Shown piece after piece: positions 31,408 to 39,607 of a stretch of DNA of 40,365 nt. Position 1 is the stretch's first letter; the number at the start of each line of letters is the position of its first letter. The notes under the pieces were generated by a model that worked only from the letters and a program-made list of their open reading frames with translations, did not search any database and was not told the origin of the DNA. The translations under genes and the position numbers were made by a program. Origin of the DNA: Bdellovibrionales bacterium (GTDB taxonomy: Bacteria > Bdellovibrionota > UBA1018); assembly GCA_016786465.1 (NCBI GenBank), contig JAEUWC010000001.1, positions 1-40,365 of the forward strand, read 5' to 3'.

Positions 31408-33571
31408 CGTCAGTTTCCTCGTCTTCTTCTTCGGATTTGCGCTTCACTTTCCCGGTGACCGCATCAAAGCGTTCGCGGAAGACAGCAAGCATTTTGTAAA
31501 AGGCTGAAGCATCCATCACAGCTGGATAGCGCGAAGTTTTCAAGACAAAATCAAACATCCCGCTATCGATCAGCATCCGTTTGCGATCGGGATAGACCCC
31601 GTTGACGGGAAGGTCTTCGGGGTCCGTGGTTTCTAGCACGATGCTTCCTTCGTCCAGGCGAACTTTAACGCCTGCGCGCGTGACGTCGTAGCCTCCGGCC
31701 AGTTGACTGGGCAGGCCGAACAAAAACCATTCTCCGAAGTCGCGCGCCATCTTGGGAAGGCCCATCCCGTCCATGTCGACCAAGGTGTAAATCATCGTTT
31801 TCATTGCTTTGCCCGAAAACGGGATCTTCTTTCCCTTCGTAGGTACCATTTCGAATAAAGCGTCATAGCGGGTGGGAAGGTCTTTCTGCAGCACGACTTC
31901 TTTGGCGTATCCGCGCAAGAAACCCTGAATGGATCCCACGCCTAGCCAAGGGCCCATTTCTTCAAGGCGGATTTTATCCCATTCAATGTCGACCTGGGAT
32001 TCAGGAACATCGGTCTGCCAATCAAAAACGGCTGGATGGTCAATCTTGACGTAACCGCCAAAAAGATCTGCGCGCAGCGATCCATCCAATTGTATGGAAT
32101 CCTGATCGATCTGGATTCTTGGAATTCGAACCCAAGCTTTTTCTGTTTCAGGAAATCGCGCTGAATTTTTGTTGGGACTTTTGAAGCAAATCAGGTCCAT
32201 CAGTTTCTGGATCGGAACCGGTTCAAGTTCCATTCCGGTGCTTAGACTAAAGTTGGGAAGCTGGATCTGGTTCTTGAATTTGCGAAGCTTGATCTTGAAG
32301 TCCGGGCTTTCGATCCTGGGCAATTCGTCCGTGGTCAGTCTTCCGGCAAGCCGCAAGGGTTGGATCGTCGGATTTCCAGTAGCCTCGAATCCGAATTTCC
32401 AAGTCGGAATTCTAATCCCAACCTTTCGGAAAGATCCCTTCTTGATTGAAAAGCTTGCACCACTGGATCGAACTTGAACTTCGTCTCCGTTCCTTTTCAC
32501 GTCGATGGGCAAGTTCAGATTCAGGCCTTCAATCGAAGCCATCAGGCTTTTTAGGCCCGCAGACAGGTTTTCGACCTTCAGCTGAATTTGGCCGCCTTGC
32601 GGATCGCCTTCGACTTGAAGCCGTAAGCTTCCAGTCGGAACGATCCATTTCAAGAACTTGGGTTTGGGAAGGCTATTTGAAAGAGAAGCTGCCAGCCACT
32701 CCCACATTTTTTTCATCGATTGAATTCGGAAATCGATCGTGCCCTTTTTTGCGCTGACGACGGCGTTCAGTCCTGGTGCCGTGATCCGGGCCTGGGGCGT
32801 TGATGAATCCAACTGAATATCCAGCGGCACCGAGGTCAACTTCGTTTCGAAGTAAAGCGTACCCATTCCTGCTGCGATTTGCTTCGCAGTCGCCCGGGTC
32901 TTTAGATCCTGGCTGAATTCAAATGGAAAGAAATCGACGGTGCCTTGGGATTTGATTTCAAGTCCGTCTAACTGCGCAAGCGGAGCGTCTTCAGCCTGGC
33001 TGGCTTTCCATAGAATTTCACGGACGGAAAAGTTTGAATTCCACGGCGAAGGGTTTTCATCGTCGTAAATCCAGGACGCTTTGAGGGAGAAGTCTTTTGC
33101 CGTGATTCCCAAAGATTTCAACTGGATGATTTTTGAACTGATTTCGACCCCGATATCTTCGATTTCAGTCAGGTGCGCTTCAAGATCGCCGAAGAATTTT
33201 CCGTCGATTTCAAATTCGTCTTTTGGGTCGTTCAGATCCAATTTGATCTTGATCTTGGGTTGATACTGGGTGCGGTAACTTCCTGTTTCGGTTCGCTGCG
33301 ACGACAGAATTCCCGAAAGCGAAGCCGATCCCAGCGCATTTTTCAGTCGAATCGTAAGCCGCGCGGGCTTTCCTTGAATGATGTCGGACCAAAGTGTGTC
33401 CAGGCTGACTTCCTGGATTTCAAAGGGCAGGTCGCTTTGGACGGACTGGATGGCTTTGGCGATCAGTTGATCCTGAATTCTTTTTTGAATCGGTTTTCCC
33501 AAAAAAAGAAACCCGACGAAGGCCGCAAACAGAATTCCAAAAGCGATCCCAAGGCCGCGTTTAATATTCAA
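31316..33571 (-). CDS. AsmA/YdbH-like intermembrane transport protein
   Basis: The product has 751 residues with a single N-terminal membrane anchor (about 6-26, IAFGILFAAFVGFLFLG). A long periplasmic part follows, made of alternating short beta strands without cysteines apart from CF. This is the style of AsmA-like bridge proteins (TamB, YhdP, YdbH) that carry phospholipid between membranes. The pairing with a DUF1318 lipoprotein supports YdbH in particular. The C-terminal ~50 residues are acidic (EEEDEETDDEEDEE) and are encoded where the next gene begins, so they may be a by-product of the overlap. Its start overlaps the upstream phosphatase-fold gene by 11 bases. Confidence 0.6.
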   Translation of the reverse strand: MNIKRGLGIAFGILFAAFVGFLFLGKPIQKRIQDQLIAKAIQSVQSDLPFEIQEVSLDTLWSDIIQGKPARLTIRLKNALGSASLSGILSSQRTETGSYRTQYQPKIKIKLDLNDPKDEFEIDGKFFGDLEAHLTEIEDIGVEISSKIIQLKSLGITAKDFSLKASWIYDDENPSPWNSNFSVREILWKASQAEDAPLAQLDGLEIKSQGTVDFFPFEFSQDLKTRATAKQIAAGMGTLYFETKLTSVPLDIQLDSSTPQARITAPGLNAVVSAKKGTIDFRIQSMKKMWEWLAASLSNSLPKPKFLKWIVPTGSLRLQVEGDPQGGQIQLKVENLSAGLKSLMASIEGLNLNLPIDVKRNGDEVQVRSSGASFSIKKGSFRKVGIRIPTWKFGFEATGNPTIQPLRLAGRLTTDELPRIESPDFKIKLRKFKNQIQLPNFSLSTGMELEPVPIQKLMDLICFKSPNKNSARFPETEKAWVRIPRIQIDQDSIQLDGSLRADLFGGYVKIDHPAVFDWQTDVPESQVDIEWDKIRLEEMGPWLGVGSIQGFLRGYAKEVVLQKDLPTRYDALFEMVPTKGKKIPFSGKAMKTMIYTLVDMDGMGLPKMARDFGEWFLFGLPSQLAGGYDVTRAGVKVRLDEGSIVLETTDPEDLPVNGVYPDRKRMLIDSGMFDFVLKTSRYPAVMDASAFYKMLAVFRERFDAVTGKVKRKSEEEDEETDDEEDEENLDPDCLPSFFRSVRLPHAEHQSS

Positions 33572-34574
33572 TCTGGAACTGGGTTTCGAGCGCGTAGTGA
33601 TCAGAAAGCTGAGCGTCTTCCAATACGCGATCGGTCATCGCAATCCGAATGGTCTGCATCTTCAGTTGAACCGTCGGGCTGCTTCGGTAGTAAACGTAGT
33701 CCAAGCGCTGGGGAATTTTTTCGCTTCGGGCGGCGTTCGGGTTGTTGAAAGGGTCAAAGGTGAAAGCCAAAGGCGGGAACTGTCCTTGTTGGATGTAGCG
33801 AAGCGCACTTTCATCCCAAGCATCGGTGAAGCCTTTTTCCTTCACCATCCAAGTGTGAACGAAGGATTCAGCAATATAGTTAAAGTCACCGGTAAAAACG
33901 ATGGCGTCATCCGCACCAATTCCTGCGGCATCCATCCATCCGAAAACCTGCTTCAGTTGCTTTTGGCGCAAAGAATCGTCGCCTTCGGAATTCAAGTGGG
34001 TGTTGATGAACCAAACTTCTTGTCCCGTTTCTGAAATCGGATGTGGGATTTCTACCCGGGTAAAAAGTGCGCCTTTTCTGGAAAGGCAGTCGGATCCTTT
34101 ACACGCGGAAAAAGCTTTTTGAAAACTGGTGATCACTTTCCAGCGAAACGCCGATGCTAAGCCGCCCGAAGTTTTCGGAAACTTCGCAGGAGGCCCCCAG
34201 GTGGGGTTAGGAACGGTCCAAAGGCTTTCGACCATTTCACGCGCAGGCCGCGTGAATGTTTCTTGAAATTGAACGACTGCTACATCACGCGAAATTCCCG
34301 CTTCAATCATCGCACGAGAAATGTAGGGGAAACGTTCCTTGCGCACCGTCAGCGGCCAGGGAAGTCCCCAGACGTTGTAAGTCACTAAGTTCATTTGGAC
34401 TTTTTTCTTTGCGGCAGGAGTAATCGGGCTTTCGTCAGGCGCGCCTGGAGCGGCTGGGTCAAAGAAAGGAGGTGTGTTGGCATTGCCAGAGGTCTTTGGG
34501 TCTTCTTTGCAAGCGCCGGCCAGCAAAGCCAAGACGGGCAGGACAGCGATTGTTCGGAATTGAAATTTCACCAT
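33561..34574 (-). CDS. Endonuclease/exonuclease/phosphatase-fold lipoprotein (sphingomyelinase-like)
   Basis: I chose the ATG at 34574 because GGAGGGGG lies at proper spacing upstream and the product then begins with a lipoprotein signal (LLAGAC, Cys22). A longer frame reaches 34658. The mature part is the EEP fold (PF03372): LVTYNVWGLPWPLT, VVQFQETF with the metal-binding Glu, INTHLNS, FTGDFNYIAES and the closing SDHYAL with the catalytic His. NVWGLP and the overall layout resemble bacterial neutral sphingomyelinases and related phosphodiesterases more than DNases, but the substrate is not certain. As first gene before the YdbH-like gene it may act on envelope or foreign lipids. Confidence 0.72.
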   Translation of the reverse strand: MVKFQFRTIAVLPVLALLAGACKEDPKTSGNANTPPFFDPAAPGAPDESPITPAAKKKVQMNLVTYNVWGLPWPLTVRKERFPYISRAMIEAGISRDVAVVQFQETFTRPAREMVESLWTVPNPTWGPPAKFPKTSGGLASAFRWKVITSFQKAFSACKGSDCLSRKGALFTRVEIPHPISETGQEVWFINTHLNSEGDDSLRQKQLKQVFGWMDAAGIGADDAIVFTGDFNYIAESFVHTWMVKEKGFTDAWDESALRYIQQGQFPPLAFTFDPFNNPNAARSEKIPQRLDYVYYRSSPTVQLKMQTIRIAMTDRVLEDAQLSDHYALETQFQIEY

Positions 34575-34762
34575 CGGGACCCCCTCCAAACAGTAGCGCG
34601 CTTTCTTGAAAAAACCAGTCACGAGTACCTGAAGCGCCGAGCCAAAAAACTGACGCAACCCTGTGCGTTAACTCATTTTTATGGAACTTCGGACTAGCGC
34701 CAACTGAATCAGGACGGTAATACCTAATAAACAACAAATTAATTCGGGTTTAGGGGCAGCTC

Positions 34763-35362
34763 ATGAACAGCACCGGGAATGGCAACGGCGGGAAATCACA
34801 GCGAATCGTCTTAGGGGCGATCGGTGGAACTCTCTTTCTTTTGTTGGGACTTTATTACGTTTTTCCGACCGCAAGCAATCAAGGCTACGCGCCTGAACAA
34901 CCGATTCCTTTCAGCCACAAGATTCATGCTGGCCAGTACAAGATCGATTGCAAGTACTGTCATTCTTCGGCGGAAAAATCCTATCACGCAACGATTCCGG
35001 CGGTTTCGACTTGTATGAACTGTCACTCGGTTGTGAAGACGGACAGCCCTCATATCCAGAAAATCAAAAAAGCTTACGACGAAGGCAAGGCGATTGAATG
35101 GGTTCGTATTCACGAACTTCCTGATCACGCGCACTTCCCGCACAAGCGACACGTCGCAAAGGGAATCAGCTGTCAAACCTGTCACGGACCGGTTGAAACT
35201 ATGGATGTGGTTTACCAGTACGCTCCTTTGAACATGGGCTGGTGCTTGAACTGCCACAAAGGCGATTCGGCTCCGAAGCACGTTCTGAAGTCGACGTACC
35301 CTGACGACAAGAATCCGAAAGGCCCAGTGGCTTCTGTCAGCTGCTCGGTCTGCCACTACTAA
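34763..35362 (+). CDS. actA: Alternative complex III pentahaem cytochrome subunit ActA
   Basis: ActA takes part in electron transfer in alternative complex III (quinol:electron-acceptor oxidoreductase). The 199-residue product has one N-terminal membrane helix (IVLGAIGGTLFLLLGLYYVF) and five CxxCH haem sites at Cys63, 84, 137, 161 and 194, as expected for the cytochrome c7/c3-type ActA. The haem domain faces the periplasm. GGGGCA lies before the ATG as a ribosome-binding site. It opens the act operon, 26 bases before actB. The 188-base gap upstream, to the divergent lipoprotein gene, must hold the operon promoter; no strong hexamer pair was found there. Confidence 0.93.
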   Translation: MNSTGNGNGGKSQRIVLGAIGGTLFLLLGLYYVFPTASNQGYAPEQPIPFSHKIHAGQYKIDCKYCHSSAEKSYHATIPAVSTCMNCHSVVKTDSPHIQKIKKAYDEGKAIEWVRIHELPDHAHFPHKRHVAKGISCQTCHGPVETMDVVYQYAPLNMGWCLNCHKGDSAPKHVLKSTYPDDKNPKGPVASVSCSVCHY

Positions 35363-35387
35363 TTTTTGAAAGCATCGAGAGGCAAAA

Positions 35388-38300
35388 ATGACGACACCCA
35401 ATCAGAATTTTGAAACGCCTAGACACTGGATCGGCCCTGACGAATTGGATTCGTCTTACTGGTCAGACCCCGCGGTTCGCGAAAAGCGTTCGCAGGAATT
35501 TCACGACAAGCCGATCGAAACTTTGGAAATGATCGAACGCTTGGACGAAAAGGGCCTGGCTCGCCGGGACTTCTTGTCGATCATGGGCGCTTCGATGGCG
35601 ATGGCGTCTTTTGCTTGCGCGCGTCGCCCAGTTCACAAAATCATTCCTTATGTCGTTCAACCGGAAGAAATCATTCCGGGCGTAGCCAATTATTACGCAT
35701 CGACCGAACCTGAATCCGGTTACGGAATCTTGGTCAAGACCCGTGAAGGTCGTCCGATCAAGCTTGAAGGAAACCCAGATCACCCGCTGACCCAAGGTAA
35801 ACTGAATGCCCGCATTCAGGCTTCGCTTTTGGATCTGTATGATCCCGATCGTTTGACCGGCCCGATGGGCAAGGGCGGAAAAGTCCTGACCTGGGAAGAA
35901 GCTGATCGTGAAATCGGTGCAAAACTGAAAAGCGGCAAGGTCCGCGTTTTGTCAAAACCCATCAGCGGTGAATCGACACGCAAGCTGATGAAGGAATTTC
36001 TGGCCAAGTACCCAGGCGCCGCTTGGGTGGAATACGATGGCACGTGCCTAGAAGAAGTCGCGGCTGGACAAGCTGCTTCGTATGGGACGGCTTGCGTTCC
36101 TCATTACCGATTTGGTGAAGCCGATGTCGTGGTTTCGATCGGCGCGGACTTTCTTGAAACCTGGCCAAATTCGATCGAATACACGATTGAATTCATGAAG
36201 CGCCGTCGTTTGAATTCTCAGAAGTCGGCGTCGGCAACCATGTCGAAGCTTTATTGCTTTGAATCCAACATGAGCCTAACGGGCGCAAACGCGGACGAAA
36301 GGCTTCCGATTCGCCCAGGCGACGAACTGAAAATCGTGATGGCTCTGATGCACGAATTGTCTTCATCTGGAAAAATCCAGGCGCCTTCGGCGTTCGCTGG
36401 CGTTCTTTCCGGCTACAGCGCAAAAGCGGTCGCCGAAGAAATCGGACTGCACGGCGGCGCTAAAAAGATCCAAGAAGTCGCAGCGAAATTGGCTTCGGCC
36501 AAGGGTCGCGGCATCGTCATCGCGGGCGGATCATCTGCAAAGACTGCGGACGCCGTTGCCGTTCAAGTCGCGGTCAACGCGTTGAATTCGGCTTTGGATA
36601 ACGAAGGATCGACGATCGACGGAACCACCCAAGCTTGTTTCGCCACCGGCGACACGGGATCTGCGATGGAAAAACTGGTCGCCGACTTGAACGCGGGTCA
36701 GGTGGACGTCTTGATTGTCTACCGTGCAAACCCTGTTTATCAGTTGCCTGCTTTGAAGTTCGCAGACGCGATGGCTAAGGCGAAGACTTCCGTGGTGATT
36801 GCAGAACGCGCGGATGAAACTTCGGTTCTAGCCGACTATGTTTTGGCCGATCATCATTACTTGGAAAACTGGGGCGATGCCCGTCCAAGAAAAGATCTTT
36901 GGTCGCTTCAGCAGCCGGTGATTGCTCCAATTCATTCGACCCGTTCTTTCCAAGACACGATCTTGGCGTGGACCAAGGGCAATGCAAGCGGCGACGGTTG
37001 GCATCAGTATCTGAAGAACAGCTGGAAAGATTCGGTTTATTCCGCTTACGGAATTTCTTCTGGATTCGACGCTTTCTGGGAAGGTTCGCTTCGCGACGGC
37101 GTTTTCAACGGATATGCCGCTCGCGGAAATCCGAATCCGAAGGGTTCGAAGCGTTCCTTTAAGGGTGACGCCGCTGGCAAGATTCCGAAATTCACCGCCG
37201 CTGCAAAAGACCAAGTCTTCTTGTCGCTGTATCAGACGGTTGCAATGGGCGACGGCACGCAAGCCAACAACCCATGGCTTCAGGAAATGCCCGATCCGAT
37301 TTCGACAATTACCTGGGATAACTACCTGAACGTGGGTCCTGGGTTGGCAAAATCGTTGAACGTGAAAACGAACGACGTAGTCGAAGTCAAAGCCGGCGAT
37401 TTCAAAGTCGATCTTCCTGTAAACGTCCAACCTGGAATGCATGACCGCGCGGTTTCCGCAGCCATTGGCTACGGACATTCGGTCACAGGCCGTGTTTCGA
37501 AAAACTGCGGTTGGAACGTGATGGGCTTAGTTCAGTGGATCGGTGGACGCGCAGCTTATGCGGGTGTCCCGGTTTCGTTACGCCGGACGGGGAAGTCCTT
37601 CCGCCTGGCCCAGACCCAGTGGCACCACGCTTCGGAAAACCGTCCGATCATCAACGACATCACTTTGGCGGAATTCAAAAAGGATCCGACCACCGCAAAT
37701 CACGTCGATCCACACCTTCGCATGAAGGAAGTGCCGACGATGTGGAAGCGCCACGAATACAAAGGCAATCGCTGGGCCATGGCCGTCGATTTGTCGGCTT
37801 GTACGGGGTGCGGCGCTTGCGTGATCGGTTGCCAGGCTGAAAACAATATCCCAGTGGTGGGTCGCGATAACGTGCGCGTTTCGCGTGAAATGCACTGGAT
37901 TCGAATCGATCGCTACTATGCAGGATCGCCAGAAAATCCAGATGTCGTTTTCCAGCCGATGATGTGTCAGCACTGTGAAAACGCTCCTTGCGAAACCGTT
38001 TGTCCGGTCATCGCAACGGTGCACGGCGAAGACGGCCTGAACCAGCAAATCTACAACCGCTGTGTGGGTACCCGTTATTGCCAAAACAACTGTCCTTACA
38101 AGGTCCGCCGCTTCAACTTCTTCGATCACTGGAAACAGTATTCGGGCACGATGAACATGGCGTGGAACCCAGACGTCACTGTTCGTTCCCGCGGGATCAT
38201 GGAAAAGTGCACCTTCTGCGTTCAACGCATTCAAGAAGGCCGTCACAAAGCAAAAGACCAGGGATCAAAAGTCACCGACGGCATGATTCAAACCGCCTGC

Positions 38301-38495
38301 CAGCAAACCTGCGCAGCCGATGCGATCGTGTTCGGCGATATCAACGACCCGAATTCAAGGGTTTCGAAGATGGCAGAAGATGGGCGTGCATTCAGGGTTT
38401 TGGAAATCCTGAACACCCGTCCTTCGGTTCACTATCTGTCGAAGGTTCGCAACAAAGAACCAAATCACACGAAGGGAAGTGACCACCATGTCTAA
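35388..38495 (+). CDS. actB: Alternative complex III iron-sulphur subunit ActB
   Basis: ActB is the large periplasmic subunit: a molybdopterin-oxidoreductase-like half that normally lacks the cofactor, followed by a ferredoxin half. The product has 1035 residues, a normal length. RRDFLSIMGAS at 59-69 is twin-arginine-like. The C-terminal half starts its clusters at Cys805 (CTGCGACVIGC), then CQHCENAPCETVCP, CVGTRYCQNNCPYK and CTFCVQRIQEG with CQQTCAADA, four clusters' worth of ligands. AGAGG sits before the ATG. Its stop overlaps the actD start by 8 bases, so no actC lies between them. Confidence 0.95.
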   Translation: MTTPNQNFETPRHWIGPDELDSSYWSDPAVREKRSQEFHDKPIETLEMIERLDEKGLARRDFLSIMGASMAMASFACARRPVHKIIPYVVQPEEIIPGVANYYASTEPESGYGILVKTREGRPIKLEGNPDHPLTQGKLNARIQASLLDLYDPDRLTGPMGKGGKVLTWEEADREIGAKLKSGKVRVLSKPISGESTRKLMKEFLAKYPGAAWVEYDGTCLEEVAAGQAASYGTACVPHYRFGEADVVVSIGADFLETWPNSIEYTIEFMKRRRLNSQKSASATMSKLYCFESNMSLTGANADERLPIRPGDELKIVMALMHELSSSGKIQAPSAFAGVLSGYSAKAVAEEIGLHGGAKKIQEVAAKLASAKGRGIVIAGGSSAKTADAVAVQVAVNALNSALDNEGSTIDGTTQACFATGDTGSAMEKLVADLNAGQVDVLIVYRANPVYQLPALKFADAMAKAKTSVVIAERADETSVLADYVLADHHYLENWGDARPRKDLWSLQQPVIAPIHSTRSFQDTILAWTKGNASGDGWHQYLKNSWKDSVYSAYGISSGFDAFWEGSLRDGVFNGYAARGNPNPKGSKRSFKGDAAGKIPKFTAAAKDQVFLSLYQTVAMGDGTQANNPWLQEMPDPISTITWDNYLNVGPGLAKSLNVKTNDVVEVKAGDFKVDLPVNVQPGMHDRAVSAAIGYGHSVTGRVSKNCGWNVMGLVQWIGGRAAYAGVPVSLRRTGKSFRLAQTQWHHASENRPIINDITLAEFKKDPTTANHVDPHLRMKEVPTMWKRHEYKGNRWAMAVDLSACTGCGACVIGCQAENNIPVVGRDNVRVSREMHWIRIDRYYAGSPENPDVVFQPMMCQHCENAPCETVCPVIATVHGEDGLNQQIYNRCVGTRYCQNNCPYKVRRFNFFDHWKQYSGTMNMAWNPDVTVRSRGIMEKCTFCVQRIQEGRHKAKDQGSKVTDGMIQTACQQTCAADAIVFGDINDPNSRVSKMAEDGRAFRVLEILNTRPSVHYLSKVRNKEPNHTKGSDHHV

Positions 38496-39045
38496 GCCAG
38501 GTGAAACTTCAAAGCCAGCAGGCCCAGTTCCAGGCGGAGTCGTCGGGTTCTTTGACGACGCTCATTCCCTGGTCGAAGCCGTGAAGCAGGTTCGTTCCGC
38601 AAATAAGTTCAAGTCTTTCGACACCTATACTCCGTATCCGATTCACGGATTGGAAAAGATCCAAGGACTGAAGCGTTCACCGCTTCCGTACGTCACTTTC
38701 GGCGCCGGCATCACCGGAACCTGCTTGGCGTTCTTGATTCAATACTGGACTTCGGTCATCGACTGGCCGGTCAACATCGGTGGTAAGCCTTTGAATTCCT
38801 GGCCTGCCTTCGTACCGGTGATGTTCGAATTGACGGTTCTTTTAGGGGGGCTGGCAACGGTTGCGGCCATGTTCTTGTTGAACGGACTTCCGAACACCAA
38901 GCGCAAGGCGATTGATCCTTCGCTGACCCGGGATCGCTTCGCTTTGGTGATCGATGCTCCGGTTGCAGAATCCGAAGCTTCCGACTTTTTGAAAAAAGTC
39001 GGAGCAAAAGAAGTCCGTAGCTTCATGTGGGAAGGGTGGTTCTGA
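38488..39045 (+). CDS. actD: Alternative complex III membrane subunit ActD (DUF3341)
   Basis: ActD is a small membrane subunit of alternative complex III with no cofactor. The 185-residue product has an N-terminal soluble domain (VVGFFDDAHSLVEAVKQVR), the typical YTPYPIHGLEK stretch near residue 50, and two membrane helices (VTFGAGITGTCLAFLIQYW and FVPVMFELTVLLGGLATVAAMF). A short soluble end finishes with FLKKVGAKEVRSF. The ATG at 38488 has GAAGGGAAG upstream inside actB; a GTG at 38479 is the alternative. It follows actB directly and overlaps actE by one base. Confidence 0.92.
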   Translation: MSKPGETSKPAGPVPGGVVGFFDDAHSLVEAVKQVRSANKFKSFDTYTPYPIHGLEKIQGLKRSPLPYVTFGAGITGTCLAFLIQYWTSVIDWPVNIGGKPLNSWPAFVPVMFELTVLLGGLATVAAMFLLNGLPNTKRKAIDPSLTRDRFALVIDAPVAESEASDFLKKVGAKEVRSFMWEGWF

Positions 39046-39605
39046 TGAAACCCATTTACTTCAAAGTTTGGGTGGCTGCGTTCGCGCTGGGCACCGCATT
39101 GGTTCTGACGGGTTGTGGAAAGCACGAAAAGCCGAACTTCATCTATGCACCCGAAATGCATTACAGCCCGGCGTTCAAAGCTCAAGAAGTCGGCGCGAAT
39201 CGCATGCCGGTGAAGGGCACGATTCCTCGGGATTATCAGCCTTACGCATTTACCAAGGCGATCGATGGCCCTGGAAAAGATCTTCCGAATCCGGTTCGTC
39301 GCACAGCAGAAGTCTTGGCACGCGGCAAAGCGCTTTACGACACTTACTGCATCGTTTGCCATGGGGCCCAGGGCAAGGGGGATGGATTGGTTGCTGCAAA
39401 GATGCAGATGCCGCCATCGCTGCTTTCTGAAAAGATCACGACTTGGCCAGATGGGAACATCTATCACGTGATGACCATGGGTCAGAACGTGATGCCCAGC
39501 TATGCGGCTCAGGTTCAGCCCCAGGATCGCTGGGCAATCGTTCATTATATTCGCGCGCTTCAACGTGCGAATAAACCTACTCCACAAGACCTAGCAGGGA
39601 ATTAA
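39045..39605 (+). CDS. actE: Alternative complex III monohaem cytochrome c subunit ActE
   Basis: ActE is a lipid-anchored cytochrome c that passes electrons from the complex to a soluble carrier or oxidase. From the ATG at 39045 the product has 186 residues. It has a lipobox LTGC (Cys24), one CIVCH haem site (Cys102, Cys105, His106) and the likely axial Met150 in NVMPSYA. GRALYDTYC-like wording (GKALYDTYC) precedes the haem, as in the family. GGAAGGG is upstream. The TGATG stop-start overlap with actD indicates coupling. Confidence 0.93.
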   Translation: MKPIYFKVWVAAFALGTALVLTGCGKHEKPNFIYAPEMHYSPAFKAQEVGANRMPVKGTIPRDYQPYAFTKAIDGPGKDLPNPVRRTAEVLARGKALYDTYCIVCHGAQGKGDGLVAAKMQMPPSLLSEKITTWPDGNIYHVMTMGQNVMPSYAAQVQPQDRWAIVHYIRALQRANKPTPQDLAGN

Positions 39606-39607
39606 TC

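Noticed and set aside
38479-38495. actC lost by a frameshift or assembly break
   Set aside because: actB ends with a normal C-terminus and actD begins with its own ribosome-binding site; the overlap looks native and no NrfD-like fragments remain.
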